Below, piece by piece: positions 10,039 to 20,882 of a DNA stretch of 32,416 nucleotides. The notes beneath the pieces were generated by a model. That model was given only the letters and a program-made list of their open reading frames with translations. It made no database searches and was not told where the DNA came from. The position numbers and the translations under genes are program-made. The stretch comes from Piscirickettsiaceae bacterium (GTDB lineage Bacteria; Pseudomonadota; Gammaproteobacteria; Methylococcales; Cycloclasticaceae). Each line of letters starts with the position of its first letter. The first letter of the stretch is position 1. The stretch lies in contig NVSW01000004.1 of assembly GCA_002401365.1 (NCBI GenBank), forward strand, positions 1 to 32,416, read 5' to 3'.

Positions 10039-12450
10039 ATGAGTGACACGCAAAAATTAAATAATATACCGGTACTACCACTAAGAGACGTCGTGGTGTA
10101 TCCACACATGGTGATTCCACTGTTTGTTGGACGTGATCGTTCAATTCAAGCTATTGACCTAGCAATGGGGGATAGCAAGAAAATCCTGTTGGTAGCTCAG
10201 AAAGACCCAGATAACGATGACCCTAAAGACGCAGACTTATTTGAAATTGGTACCTTGGCAACAATCTTGCAGCTCCTGAAACTACCAGATGGTACGGTTA
10301 AAGTGTTGGTTGAAGGTGAGCAGAGGGTAAAAATAGATAGAATTGAAACCCGTGAAAAACTATTTTCTGCGGATGTTAGCATATTAGAAGATGAGCTTGA
10401 TTTAGAAGAGCATGAAATGGAAGTGTTGACTCGGACAGTTATAGCGGGATTTGAAAATTACGTAAAACTTAATAAAAAAGTTCCCCCAGAAGTTTTTACA
10501 TCCTTAGCTGGTATTGAAGAACCCAGTAGGCTTGCTGACACAATGTCTGCGCATATGATGCTTAAGGTTAATGAAAAGCAGAAAGTCCTAGAAATTAATA
10601 ACATAAGGGAGCGCCTTGAGCACCTAATGTTATTAATGGAAGGTGAAGTTGATATTCTTGAGATGGAAAAACAAATACGCACGCGCGTTAAGCAACAGAT
10701 GGAGAAGAACCAGCGCGAATATTATTTGAGCGAACAAATGAAAGCGATTCAAAAAGAATTGGGCGATATGGAAGACGTGCCTAATGAAACAGATGAGCTA
10801 GAAGCAAAAATTGAAGAAGCTGGGATGTCAAAAGAAGCAAAGACGAAAGCAATGTCTGAGCTTAATAAATTAAAAATGATGTCACCTATGTCTGCTGAGG
10901 CAACAGTGATTAGAAATTATATTGATTGGATTGTTGGCGTGCCATGGAAAAAGCGTACTCGTATTCGCCATGATTTAGCTAAAGCACAGAAAGTGTTGGA
11001 TGCAGATCATTTTGGTCTAGAAAAAGTTAAAGAGCGGATCCTTGAGTATTTGGCCGTTCAACAGCGAGTAAAAAACATGAAAGGGCCGATACTGTGCCTT
11101 GTAGGACCACCAGGTGTTGGTAAAACATCATTGGGCCAGTCCATTGCGCGTGCAACTAACCGCAAGTTCGTTCGTATGTCGCTTGGTGGGGTGCGAGATG
11201 AAGCTGAAATTCGCGGTCATCGCAGAACGTATATTGGCTCAATGCCTGGCAAAATTTTACAAAACCTATCGAAGGTTAAAACTCGTAACCCATTATTTCT
11301 GCTAGATGAAATAGATAAGATGGCGATGGATTTTCGTGGCGATCCAGCGTCAGCATTGCTAGAGGTATTGGACCCAGAGCAAAATAACACCTTTAATGAT
11401 CATTACTTAGAAGTAGATTTTGACTTGTCTGATGTGATGTTTGTTGCAACAGCAAATAGCATGAATATCCCTGGACCATTATTAGATAGGATGGAAGTGA
11501 TTCACCTGTCGGGCTATACCGAGGATGAGAAAATCAGCATTACGGAAGACTATTTGATTGATAAACAACTTAAAAATAATGGCTTAAAAGAGTCAGAGTT
11601 ACATATTAGTCAATCTGCAATTAGAGATACCGTTCGTTATTATACCCGTGAGGCAGGGGTAAGAAATATTGATAGGGAGATGTCAAAAATTTGCCGTAAG
11701 GTTGTTAGAGACATCTTGCTGAGTAAATCTAAGAAAAAAATAAATGTTACCTCGCGGAATTTAAATAAATATTTAGGTGTTAGGCGTTTCAGTTTTGGTA
11801 AAGCAGAGGAGGCTAATCAAGTTGGTCAAGTGACCGGTCTAGCATGGACAGAAGTTGGTGGTGAGTTGTTAACGATAGAAACGGCCATTACCACAGGTAA
11901 AGGAAAACTGACCCTCACAGGCAAGCTAGGGGATGTTATGCAGGAGTCTATTCAAGCGGCATTAACGGTTGTGCGTAGCCGTGCTGAAACACTTGGCATT
12001 GAGGCTGACTTTCATCAAAAACACGATATTCATGTGCACGTGCCTGAAGGTGCCACCCCGAAAGATGGCCCTAGTGCCGGTATTGGAATGTGTACGGCAA
12101 TTGTTTCTGCTTTAACGAGGATACCAGTATTAGCTAACGTGGCGATGACGGGTGAAATTACATTACGCGGTGAAGTATTGCCAATTGGTGGCCTCAAAGA
12201 GAAGCTCTTAGCAGCTTTAAGAGGAGGAATTACCACCGTTATTATCCCCCATGAAAATGAGAAGGACCTTGTTGAGATGCCGGCTAATATAAAACAAAAT
12301 CTAGACATTATTCCGGTTCGTTGGATTGACGAGGTTCTTACCTTGGCACTGAAAAGTGTGCCGGGGCCTAAAACGGCCAAATCAAAACCTTCAAAAAGTA
12401 GCGGAATTAAAAAGTCGACGCTAAAAACTAAAACAATAACATCACATTAA
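10039..12450 (+). CDS. lon: ATP-dependent protease Lon (LonA)
   Basis: [23 protein letters not shown]; Walker [12 protein letters not shown]; proteolytic PKDGPSAGI motif; [24 protein letters not shown]. Confidence 0.98.
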   Translation: MSDTQKLNNIPVLPLRDVVVYPHMVIPLFVGRDRSIQAIDLAMGDSKKILLVAQKDPDNDDPKDADLFEIGTLATILQLLKLPDGTVKVLVEGEQRVKIDRIETREKLFSADVSILEDELDLEEHEMEVLTRTVIAGFENYVKLNKKVPPEVFTSLAGIEEPSRLADTMSAHMMLKVNEKQKVLEINNIRERLEHLMLLMEGEVDILEMEKQIRTRVKQQMEKNQREYYLSEQMKAIQKELGDMEDVPNETDELEAKIEEAGMSKEAKTKAMSELNKLKMMSPMSAEATVIRNYIDWIVGVPWKKRTRIRHDLAKAQKVLDADHFGLEKVKERILEYLAVQQRVKNMKGPILCLVGPPGVGKTSLGQSIARATNRKFVRMSLGGVRDEAEIRGHRRTYIGSMPGKILQNLSKVKTRNPLFLLDEIDKMAMDFRGDPASALLEVLDPEQNNTFNDHYLEVDFDLSDVMFVATANSMNIPGPLLDRMEVIHLSGYTEDEKISITEDYLIDKQLKNNGLKESELHISQSAIRDTVRYYTREAGVRNIDREMSKICRKVVRDILLSKSKKKINVTSRNLNKYLGVRRFSFGKAEEANQVGQVTGLAWTEVGGELLTIETAITTGKGKLTLTGKLGDVMQESIQAALTVVRSRAETLGIEADFHQKHDIHVHVPEGATPKDGPSAGIGMCTAIVSALTRIPVLANVAMTGEITLRGEVLPIGGLKEKLLAALRGGITTVIIPHENEKDLVEMPANIKQNLDIIPVRWIDEVLTLALKSVPGPKTAKSKPSKSSGIKKSTLKTKTITSH

Positions 12451-12685
12451 AAAATTTAGCTAGAAACTAGATTAATGTGTAATAAATTTATTTTTTATTT
12501 ATGGGGCTATTTAGAAAGGCAAAAATAGTAACTTAAAGCCTTGTCATGCTTGACATGGGAGGGGTTCAAGGATATAAATTCACCTCGGCAAAGATTACCT
12601 TAGCAATGGCTTTAATATTTGGTGGTCTGAGTGCTTGAAACTTGATATTTTTATAAACTTAAATTAATCCTTTTGGGGGAACTAC

Positions 12686-12958
12686 ATGAACAAATCAGAA
12701 CTTATTAATGCAATTGCAGACGAATCAGGTCTTACTAAAGCTGATGCAGGTCGTGCATTAGATGCAACAGTTACATCTGTAACAAACGCACTTAAAGGCG
12801 GTGATTCAGTATCACTTATTGGCTTTGGAACATTCTCTGTAAAGGCTCGCGCAGCACGTGCAGGCCGCAACCCACAAACGGGTGCAACTATTCAAATTAA
12901 AGCTTCAAATATTCCTGCATTTAAAGCTGGAAAAACTTTAAAAGACTCTGTAAACTAG
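12686..12958 (+). CDS. hupB: DNA-binding protein HU (beta-type)
   Basis: [27 protein letters not shown]...[26 protein letters not shown]; located after lon. Confidence 0.97.
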   Translation: MNKSELINAIADESGLTKADAGRALDATVTSVTNALKGGDSVSLIGFGTFSVKARAARAGRNPQTGATIQIKASNIPAFKAGKTLKDSVN

Positions 12959-12974
12959 CGCCTCTTCGGAACTA

Positions 12975-13050
12975 GGGTGCTTAGCTCAGCTGGGAGAGCG
13001 TCGCCCTTACAAGGCGAATGTCGGGGGTTCGATCCCCTCAGCACCCACCA
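12975..13050 (+). tRNA. tRNA-Val (anticodon TAC)
   Basis: GGGTGCTTAGCTCAGCTGGGAGAGC...CCTTACAAGG...GGGGTTCGATCCCCTCAGCACCCACCA cloverleaf with encoded CCA. Confidence 0.97.
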
Positions 13051-13054
13051 ACAA

Positions 13055-13131
13055 GGAGTGGTAGTTCAGTTGGTTAGAATACCGGCCTGTCACGCCGGGG
13101 GTCGCGGGTTCGAGTCCCGTCCACTCCGCCA
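13055..13131 (+). tRNA. tRNA-Asp (anticodon GTC)
   Basis: GGAGTGGTAGTTCAGTTGGTTAGAATACCGGCCTGTCACGCCGG...CGGGTTCGAGTCCCGTCCACTCCGCCA. Confidence 0.97.
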
Positions 13132-13135
13132 AAAC

Positions 13136-13171
13136 AACCCTAGGGCCAATAAGGCCCTAGGGTTTTTTTTT
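13136..13171 (+). terminator. Rho-independent terminator after the tRNA-Val/tRNA-Asp pair
   Basis: AACCCTAGGGCC-AATAA-GGCCCTAGGGTT perfect 12-bp stem followed by T9. Confidence 0.93.
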
Positions 13172-13197
13172 AAATTAAAGTATTAGGTTATACAGTT

Positions 13198-15105
13198 ATG
13201 TTAGATAGTTTAAGAACACACGTAAAAGGCTGGCTTGGAATGGTGATCATTGCTGCTATATCTTTATCATTCGTACTAATGGGGGTTCAGGGTTATACGG
13301 GTTCTGGTTCGGAAGCACCTTTGGCCGAAGTGGGCGATAGAAAAATCTATCAAGCAAACGTCAATAATGCTTATTTGCAACGAGTATCGCAACTAAAAGA
13401 GCAGTATGGTGAGAATTATTCTGCTGACCTATTTAATGAAGAAGCACTACGAAATGAGGTTCTTAACCGCTTGGTTCAAGAGCAATTGATATTGCATACG
13501 GTTGAACGTGATGGTTATGGGGTGTCTGAGCAGGCAGTGCTGAAAATAATAAGTGAACTGGAAGCATTTCAGTCTAATGGCCAGTTTGATAAGACCTTGT
13601 ACAATGAATTATTGAGAGCTAAAGGGCTTACCTCAGCAGGTTTTGTGCAGCAAATAAAAGTGGGTCTGATGCGAGACCAGTTCATTAAAAGTATTGTAGA
13701 TACTACGCTGGTTGATGATAGTGAAATTGAAGATTTCTATCGTTTAAATAATCAATTACGTGAAGTTGAATACTTAACGTTGCCGTTAGCATCAATCTTA
13801 AACACCATAACTGTCAGTGATGATGAGTTGCAAAAAGATTACCAGCAAAATGAACATTTATATAAGACACCGGAGCTTGTTTCGGTAGATTATGTTGAAC
13901 TAAGTTTATCTAGCTTAATGGCTGACATTGAACCAACAGAGCAAGAACTGATGGCCTTTTATGAAAGCGAGAAACAATCGTTTACCTCTGAAGGCCGCCG
14001 ACGTGCGAGCCATATTCTTTTTGAAGCACCTAGTGGTACAGCAGAGGCTATATCTGAAGAAATACGTACTAAGGCAGAGCACGTTTTACTACGGCTGCAA
14101 AATGGTGAGAAATTCGAAATCTTAGCAAAAGAATTCTCGGACGATATTGGTTCAGCTAAAAACGGTGGTGACCTTGGTATTATTAATAAAGGAATGATGG
14201 ATGATGCGTTTGAAGGTGCCTTGTCGGCTCTTCAGGTAGATGAAATAAGTGATGTTATTCAGTCAGAGTACGGCTTTCACATCATCAAACTAACTGAACT
14301 TGAAGAAACAAAAATTGAGCCTTTTGATAAAGTAAAAGATAAGGTCGAGCTTGCATACAAGAAACAAATTGCAGGTGAAAAGTTCTATCAGCTAAGTGAG
14401 CGGTTGGCTGAGTTAAGTTTTGAAAACCCTGACTCATTAGACGTCCTAGTTGATGAACTAGGGTTAGCCATTAAGCACTTGGATCTATTCTCGGAAACCG
14501 AAGGTAGTGGAATTGCTAGCAATGATAAAATTCGTCATGCAGCTTTTACGGAAGACTTTTTAGCAGGGAACAACAGTGAGCCAGTTGAGTTAGAGGCTGA
14601 TCACCTTGTGGTGTTGCATTTAAGCGAGCATAAGCCGACGAGTACGAAAAAATTTATAGACGTGAAGGCCGATGTTGAACTATCAGTTCGTCGCCATAAA
14701 GCAGGTGTTGAATTAAAGGCGAAGGCAGATACATTAATGACGGATGTTAAATCTGGCAAAACGCTGAAGCAACTAGCCGAAGAAGATAAGGTTGAATTTA
14801 CGGCTGCTGGCTCAATAACACGTAATGATAAATTAGCACCTGCTGCACTTATTCGAGATGTGTTTAGCATGGCACATCCAAGCGAGGACAAACCGAGCTA
14901 TAAAACGTCGTTTATTGAAAATGGCGATATTATTATTGTTGCTTTAAGTGACATTACCGATGGTGATACAGCTAGTATTGATGCTGCGGCACGTGACTCG
15001 TTTAAAAAGTTTTTAGGGCGCTTAAAAGGTGAAGTAACACTTGCTGCTGCGTTAGCAAATTTAAGTGTTGATGCGGATGTGGTTTTTGCTAACCAAGCTA
15101 AATAA
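13198..15105 (+). CDS. ppiD: Periplasmic folding chaperone / peptidyl-prolyl isomerase PpiD
   Basis: MLDSLRTHVKGWLGMVIIAAISLSFVLMG N-terminal TM anchor, SurA_N-like region, parvulin domain (RRASHILFE...FAKEFSDDIGSAKNGGDLG); adjacent to hupB. Confidence 0.94.
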   Translation: MLDSLRTHVKGWLGMVIIAAISLSFVLMGVQGYTGSGSEAPLAEVGDRKIYQANVNNAYLQRVSQLKEQYGENYSADLFNEEALRNEVLNRLVQEQLILHTVERDGYGVSEQAVLKIISELEAFQSNGQFDKTLYNELLRAKGLTSAGFVQQIKVGLMRDQFIKSIVDTTLVDDSEIEDFYRLNNQLREVEYLTLPLASILNTITVSDDELQKDYQQNEHLYKTPELVSVDYVELSLSSLMADIEPTEQELMAFYESEKQSFTSEGRRRASHILFEAPSGTAEAISEEIRTKAEHVLLRLQNGEKFEILAKEFSDDIGSAKNGGDLGIINKGMMDDAFEGALSALQVDEISDVIQSEYGFHIIKLTELEETKIEPFDKVKDKVELAYKKQIAGEKFYQLSERLAELSFENPDSLDVLVDELGLAIKHLDLFSETEGSGIASNDKIRHAAFTEDFLAGNNSEPVELEADHLVVLHLSEHKPTSTKKFIDVKADVELSVRRHKAGVELKAKADTLMTDVKSGKTLKQLAEEDKVEFTAAGSITRNDKLAPAALIRDVFSMAHPSEDKPSYKTSFIENGDIIIVALSDITDGDTASIDAAARDSFKKFLGRLKGEVTLAAALANLSVDADVVFANQAK

Positions 15106-15108
15106 TAA

Positions 15109-16371
15109 ATGAAACTTCACTGGCAAATATTCATTGCCATTGGGTTGGCCATTGTTGCGGGTATTATCACCGGTGAACAGGCTGGCATTGGCTCATTTCG
15201 GTTTTTTGATATTTACGTATTTATCGGAACCCTGTTTCTAAATGCGCTTAAGATGTTGATTGTGCCACTCATCTTATCGTCCATTATCTGTGGTATTGCC
15301 AATATGGGTGATCTCGGGGGTTTAGGTAGGCTTGGCGGCAAGACAATTACTTATTACTTATCGACGAGCGTCATTGCTATATTGATAGGTATGGTGTTGG
15401 TTAATGTTGTAGAACCAGGCATTATTGACGGTGAGCCAGTCCGTGACCGGGTTGGATTGAGTGAGAATATTGATGAGATTGCCTCTAAAGTAGAAGGTAA
15501 GGGTGCAGGTGATATCGCTGGCGTGTTTTTACGTATGGTGCCAACGAATATTGTTGCCGCGGCAGCGGATGGGCAGATGCTGGGTTTAATCTTTTTTGGT
15601 CTGTTGTTTGGTTACTTTATAACGAAAATTGAAATAGAGCAGCGTAAAACGGCTCTATTAACGTTTTGGAATGGGCTGCTGGACGTCATGATGAAAATGA
15701 CTGATTGGGTGATGAAGTTTGCCCCTATCGGTGTTTTCGGCTTGGTTGCAAAAGTGGTAGCCTCCACGGGATTAGACGCTTTTTTACCACTCGCTTATTT
15801 CTTCTTTACGGTATTGGCTGCGTTGTTAATCCATTTTGCCGTGGTGATGCCAATCCTATTAAGTAGTTTAGGAAAGGTGAATCCATTAAGGCACTACAAA
15901 GCAATGTTGCCGGCTTTATTAACGTCTTTTTCCACCAGCTCATCGTCAGCCACGCTTCCCATTACGCTTGAATGTGTCGAAAAGAATGCGGGCGTTTCTA
16001 ACCGCACTAGCAGTTTTGTTTTACCTTTAGGGGCGACAATTAATATGGATGGCACGGCTTTATATGAATGCGTTGCAGCCATGTTTATTGCCCAAGCGTA
16101 TGGTTTGGATCTTGGTTTATCTGAACAGTTCCTGATTGTTATTACCGCCTTGGTAACATCTATTGGTGTTGCAGGAATACCTGCTGCCAGCCTAGTGGCG
16201 ATCAGTATTATTTTAACTGCAATTGGCTTGCCACTGGAAGGGATAGGCTTAATCCTAGCGGTAGATAGGGTGCTTGATATGTGTAGAACTAGCGTTAACG
16301 TATTTAGTGATTCCTGTGGCGCTGTTATCATCGCTCGCAGTGAGGGCGAGGATCAAATTCTACGCCAGTAA
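15109..16371 (+). CDS. Dicarboxylate/amino acid:cation symporter (DAACS/SDF family)
   Basis: FLNALKMLIVPLILSSI, SFSTSSSSATLPITLE, LPLGATINMDGTALYE, VDRVLDMCRTSVNVFSDSCGAVII. Confidence 0.95.
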   Translation: MKLHWQIFIAIGLAIVAGIITGEQAGIGSFRFFDIYVFIGTLFLNALKMLIVPLILSSIICGIANMGDLGGLGRLGGKTITYYLSTSVIAILIGMVLVNVVEPGIIDGEPVRDRVGLSENIDEIASKVEGKGAGDIAGVFLRMVPTNIVAAAADGQMLGLIFFGLLFGYFITKIEIEQRKTALLTFWNGLLDVMMKMTDWVMKFAPIGVFGLVAKVVASTGLDAFLPLAYFFFTVLAALLIHFAVVMPILLSSLGKVNPLRHYKAMLPALLTSFSTSSSSATLPITLECVEKNAGVSNRTSSFVLPLGATINMDGTALYECVAAMFIAQAYGLDLGLSEQFLIVITALVTSIGVAGIPAASLVAISIILTAIGLPLEGIGLILAVDRVLDMCRTSVNVFSDSCGAVIIARSEGEDQILRQ

Positions 16372-16384
16372 AACCTAGTATTAG

Positions 16385-18519
16385 GTGATGAAATTGCTTA
16401 CATACGTTATAAAATTTTATTGTTTTTTGCTCCTTTTTTTCGTCGTTGGTTGTACCGAAACGGCGTTAAACAACCCCTATGTGGCAGGAGAAGACTTTGG
16501 AAAAGTCATATATTCCTCTTTTTCTGAACGGCCTAAACACCTCGATCCTGCCAAGGCATATAGCTCGAATGAATATGCGATTATTGCTCAGGTTTATGAG
16601 CCACTATTTCAGTACCACTATTTAAAAAGGCCGTATCAATTAGAACCCTTGTCAGCGAGTATGATGCCCTCCATTAGCTATTACGATAAGCGGGGAAAAC
16701 GCTTGGCCGATGATGATACGGTTAATGATATTGCTTACAGTGAATACCTGTTAACGATTGCAGTTGGTATGAAATTTCAACCTCACCCTTGTTTTGTAAT
16801 CCAACAGCATAAGAAAATACCACCTGAGATAACGGCAGAGACGTTATACGATCTACCGTTGGCGACTAGGGCGTTAACGGTTGATGACTTTATTTATCAA
16901 ATAAAACGTTTAGCTGACCGACAAGTCAATCACCAATAGCAGGGTTGATGGGTAACTATATTGTAGGTTTTAACGAATTCAGTAAAAGGCAGCAACAACT
17001 TAAAAAAACATATCCGGCGCTACGTAAGGCCCAACGCTTGCAAGCGGATAACATCAAAGGGATTACTAAAGTTAACGACCGACAATTTACTATTCAAATA
17101 AAGGGTAAATACCCACAGTTCGTGAATTGGTTAGCGATGCCTTTTTTTGCACCCATACCATGGGAGGCGGATGAGTTTTATGCTAATCCATTGCTTAGTA
17201 ATAAAAACATTACCTTAGATTGGTTCCCCGTGGGTACAGGGCCGTATTATTTACGTGAAAACAATCCTAATAGGCGCATGGTATTGATAAAGAACCCTAA
17301 TTATCATCTTGCGTATTATCCATCGGAAGGGACACAACAAAAAGCTTTATTGCTTGATGCAGGTAAGCAGCTGCCGTTAACCGATAAAGTGATATTTTCT
17401 TTAGAAAAAGAAACTATTCCGTATTGGAATAAATTTTTACAAGGTTACTACGATGCATCAGGTATTGGTTCTGATAGTTTTGATCAAGCCGTAAGTTTCT
17501 CGAGTAGTGGTGAGGTTGGTTTAACTGATAATATGTTACAACGCCAGATTGGTCTACAAACGGCGATAACAACCTCTAGTTACTACCTTGGTTTTAATAT
17601 GTTGGATGATGTTGTAGGGGGGTATTCCGCCGCCGCGAGAAACCTACGACACGCTATTTCTATCGCTATAGATTATGAGGAATATATATCAATATTTCAG
17701 AATGGCCGTGGAGTACCCGCGCAAAGTATTTTACCGCCAGGAATTTTCGGGCATAAAACAGCTGAAAAGGGACTTAATAAAGTTGTCTACCGATGGAACA
17801 ATGGTCCTGTTAGGCGTGATTTAAATGAAGCCAAAGAGTTGCTTAAACAATCTGGTTATGCAAATGGAATTGACCCCGCTACTGGTAAGTCGTTGGTATT
17901 GTATTTTGATACGATGGACAGTGGCCCTGACAGTAAATCGCGTTTAAATTGGTTGCGAAAACAATTCAATAAATTGAATATTCAACTGGTTATTCGAGGG
18001 ACTGACTATAATCGCTTTCAAGAAAAAATGCGTAATGGTAATGCGCAAATGTTTATGTGGGGCTGGAATGCAGATTACCCAGACCCAGAAAACTTTATGT
18101 TTTTGTTATATGGGAAAAATGCAAAAGCGGTGCACGGTGGTGAAAATGCGGCAAATTACCAAAATACGGAATTTGATACTTTATTTGAACAAATGAGCAC
18201 AATGGAGAATACGTCAGAAAGACAAACAATCATTGATAAAATGATTGCCATTAGTCAACAAGATGCACCTTGGCTGTGGGGCTTTCATCCCAAAGCGTTT
18301 TCTCTACACCACGCGTGGTACAAAAATGCCAACCCAAATTTAATGGCAAATAATAAAACCAAGTATATAAATATAGACCCGCAATTACGCAAGGAATATC
18401 AGGCACATTGGAACAAGCCAGTATATTGGCCAGTATTGCTAGTTGCTCTGATCCTTGTGTTGTTAGTGTTACCTGCTTACTTACTGTATAGGCGTATTGA
18501 ACGCTCAACTGCATTATGA
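16385..18519 (+). pseudogene. Oligopeptide-type ABC transporter substrate-binding lipoprotein, split by an apparent 1-nt frameshift into ORFs 16385..16939 and 16945..18519
   Basis: 5' ORF has lipobox (FFVVGC) and SBP_bac_5-like start (SFSERPKHLDPAKAYSSNEY); 3' ORF continues (GNYIVGF...QIKGKYPQFVNWLAMPFFAPIPWEAD) in frame -1. Joining across 16928..16932 gives QVNSPIAGLMGNYIVGF. Span 2135 nt is one short of a codon multiple. Real mutation versus sequencing error unresolved. Confidence 0.8.
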
Positions 18520-19493
18520 TTAATTACATCATAAGGCGATTATTGTATGTGCTACCGGTGTTGGTGGGGGTGAATGTGCTGACCTTTGTGTTATTTTTCG
18601 TGGTTAATTCGCCAGATGATATGGCGCGAATGCAGTTGGGCGATAAATACGTGACCCAACAAGCCGTTGATAATTGGAAGCAACAACGTGGTTATGACCT
18701 GCCACTATTATGGAATGAACAAGAAGAGGGTTTCAATAAAGTTGTAAAAACCATTTTCTATAAAAAATCAGTGGGCTTGTTTGTTTTCGATTTAGGCCGT
18801 TCTGATAATGGACGAGATATTGTCGCCGACATCTCACAACGTATGTGGCCCAGTTTAGCAATCGCAATTCCATCATTAATTTTTGGTGTGTTAGCGAATG
18901 TGACGTTTGCCTTGTTATTGATATTTTACCGTGGCAGCTTTCTCGAGTTTGGCGGGGTATTTATTTGTATTACTTTAATGTCTATTTCAGGGCTTTTCTA
19001 CATTATTGCGGGGCAATATTTTATTGGCAAATTATTGGCCTTAACACCCATTTCTGGCTATGCGCCAGGTATGGATGCTTTTAAATTTATCATACTACCG
19101 GTACTAATTGGTGTGGTCGGTGGGCTTGGCTCTGGGGTACGTTGGTATCGAACACTTTTTCTTGAAGAGTCGACTAAGGACTACGTAAGAACGGCTAAAG
19201 CGAAAGGGTTATCAGAGCTGCAAATATTGTTTAAACATGTATTAAAAAACGCGATGATCCCGATATTAACGGGGATTGTAGTGATTCTGCCGTTATTGTT
19301 TATGGGCAGTTTAATTACGGAATCATTTTTTGGTATCCCGGGGCTGGGTAGTTACACTATAGATGCCATCAGTAGCCAAGATTTTGCGATTGTCCGATCA
19401 ATGGTATTTTTAGGGTCGTTTCTATACATTATCGGTTTGTTGCTAACAGATATCTCCTATACCTTGGTTGATCCTAGAGTGAGGCTTGATTAA
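18516..19493 (+). CDS. Oligopeptide-type ABC transporter permease (DppB/OppB-like)
   Basis: MINYIIRRLLYVLPVLVGVNVLTFVLFF; EAA loop DYVRTAKAKGLSELQILFKHVLKNAMIPILT. Confidence 0.93.
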   Translation: MINYIIRRLLYVLPVLVGVNVLTFVLFFVVNSPDDMARMQLGDKYVTQQAVDNWKQQRGYDLPLLWNEQEEGFNKVVKTIFYKKSVGLFVFDLGRSDNGRDIVADISQRMWPSLAIAIPSLIFGVLANVTFALLLIFYRGSFLEFGGVFICITLMSISGLFYIIAGQYFIGKLLALTPISGYAPGMDAFKFIILPVLIGVVGGLGSGVRWYRTLFLEESTKDYVRTAKAKGLSELQILFKHVLKNAMIPILTGIVVILPLLFMGSLITESFFGIPGLGSYTIDAISSQDFAIVRSMVFLGSFLYIIGLLLTDISYTLVDPRVRLD

Positions 19494-20851
19494 TGTTAAT
19501 GCCTTTATGGACAGATATGGCAATATTTATTTTGGTAATTAGTGCTCTGTTTGCTGTTTGGCGTGCAGCCAAGAAAGAACATTTGCGGCGTCCATGGCGA
19601 AAAGTTTTTAACAGTGTAATAGGTGTTATTTCGCTGACAGTATTACTCATCTTTATAACTGTCGGTGTATTAGATTCGGTACGCTTTGAGCATCAAAAAA
19701 TGTTAGTAAACGGTGACGCTAGCGGTGCAACAGAAATAGTCAGTGTGTTAGATATTGCGTTAACGCCATTGCGCACTCAGGTGGAAAAAACCTACTCCGA
19801 ACCTTTTGCACATATCGCGTACGCAAAAGAAATGTCTGTTGATGTGCACGGTGTTACTCAATGGCTGTATCCACGGTTAACATATGCAGGGGCCCATTTA
19901 GCTGAGCCGTTAATTGAAAAAACTGCCGACATTATAGATAAAGTATTGCTTGGCTTAGGCTATGGTTTGTCGACATGGTTAGTACTGCTACTATTGTTGT
20001 GGGTTTTAAATTACTATCAGCTAGTGGTTCTTAATTCACTGGGTATAAAGACCAGCTTGTTAACATTATGGGTTGTTTTTTTATTAATTGGCATGCTAGT
20101 TAGTTTGGCGCCTTACTACCATATTTTAGGTACTGATAAGGTTGGTGAGGATGTTTTATACCAAGCAATCAAAAGTATCAGAACGGGATTAGTGATTGGT
20201 TCGTTAACCACAATAGTGATGCTTCCAATCGCCATTAGTTTAGGGCTGTTAGCCGGTTTTTTCAGAGGTTGGGTTGATGATGTTATTCAATATCTTTATA
20301 CGACCTTAAGCTCGATCCCCGGTGTGCTGCTTATAGCAGCAGCGATTTTGATGGCTCAAGTTTATATGGCGAATAATCCGCAATTATTTACCACCGTAGA
20401 AGATCGTGCAGATATGCGGTTGTTATTATTATGTATCATTCTTGGTATCACTAGCTGGACTGGCTTATGTCGCTTATTACGGGCTGAAACACTAAAGATT
20501 AGAGAAATGGATTACGTGGTTGCGGCACGTGCACTTGGCGTAGGGCGGTTGAAGATTCTTAAACGACATGTGTTGCCTAATGTGATGCATTTGGTAATGA
20601 TTACTGTTGTTTTGGATTTTAGTGGGCTCGTGCTGGCGGAGGCGGTTCTATCGTATATTAATATTGGTGTTGACCCCACGACCTATAGCTGGGGGAATAT
20701 GATTAATACCTCACGCTTGGAAATGGCGCGTGACCCGATTGTTTGGTGGTCTTTAGTTGCGGCATTTATTTTTATGTTTTTACTGGTGCTAGCGGCGAAC
20801 TTATTTGCTGATGTTGTACGCGACGCATTTGATCCAAAATCTAATAATTAG
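19493..20851 (+). CDS. Oligopeptide-type ABC transporter permease (DppC/OppC-like) with extended N-terminal region
   Basis: C-terminal half: DYVVAARALGVGRLKILKRHVLPNVMHLVMI EAA loop, GLVLAEAVLSYINIGVDPTTYSWGNMI; about 200 aa extra N-terminal hydrophobic/periplasmic region. Confidence 0.92.
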   Translation: MLMPLWTDMAIFILVISALFAVWRAAKKEHLRRPWRKVFNSVIGVISLTVLLIFITVGVLDSVRFEHQKMLVNGDASGATEIVSVLDIALTPLRTQVEKTYSEPFAHIAYAKEMSVDVHGVTQWLYPRLTYAGAHLAEPLIEKTADIIDKVLLGLGYGLSTWLVLLLLLWVLNYYQLVVLNSLGIKTSLLTLWVVFLLIGMLVSLAPYYHILGTDKVGEDVLYQAIKSIRTGLVIGSLTTIVMLPIAISLGLLAGFFRGWVDDVIQYLYTTLSSIPGVLLIAAAILMAQVYMANNPQLFTTVEDRADMRLLLLCIILGITSWTGLCRLLRAETLKIREMDYVVAARALGVGRLKILKRHVLPNVMHLVMITVVLDFSGLVLAEAVLSYINIGVDPTTYSWGNMINTSRLEMARDPIVWWSLVAAFIFMFLLVLAANLFADVVRDAFDPKSNN

Positions 20852-20882
20852 GTTTAATAATAGTCTCTAACTAACTGATAAT

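Noticed and set aside
12030-12380. 116-aa minus-strand ORF
   Set aside because: Antisense to the lon protease domain; no independent evidence.
12542-12555. TGTCA-TGCT-TGACA inverted repeat upstream of hupB
   Set aside because: Arms of only 5 bp in an intergenic region; too weak to call an operator without conservation data.
12977-13186. 69-aa ORF
   Set aside because: Runs through tRNA-Val, tRNA-Asp and the terminator; the translation is simply tRNA sequence read in frame.
15894-16331. 145-aa minus-strand ORF
   Set aside because: Antisense shadow of the conserved SDF symporter gene.
16925-16940. Programmed -1 ribosomal frameshift in the substrate-binding protein gene
   Set aside because: No recognisable slippery heptamer and no obvious stimulatory structure; an indel explains it more simply.
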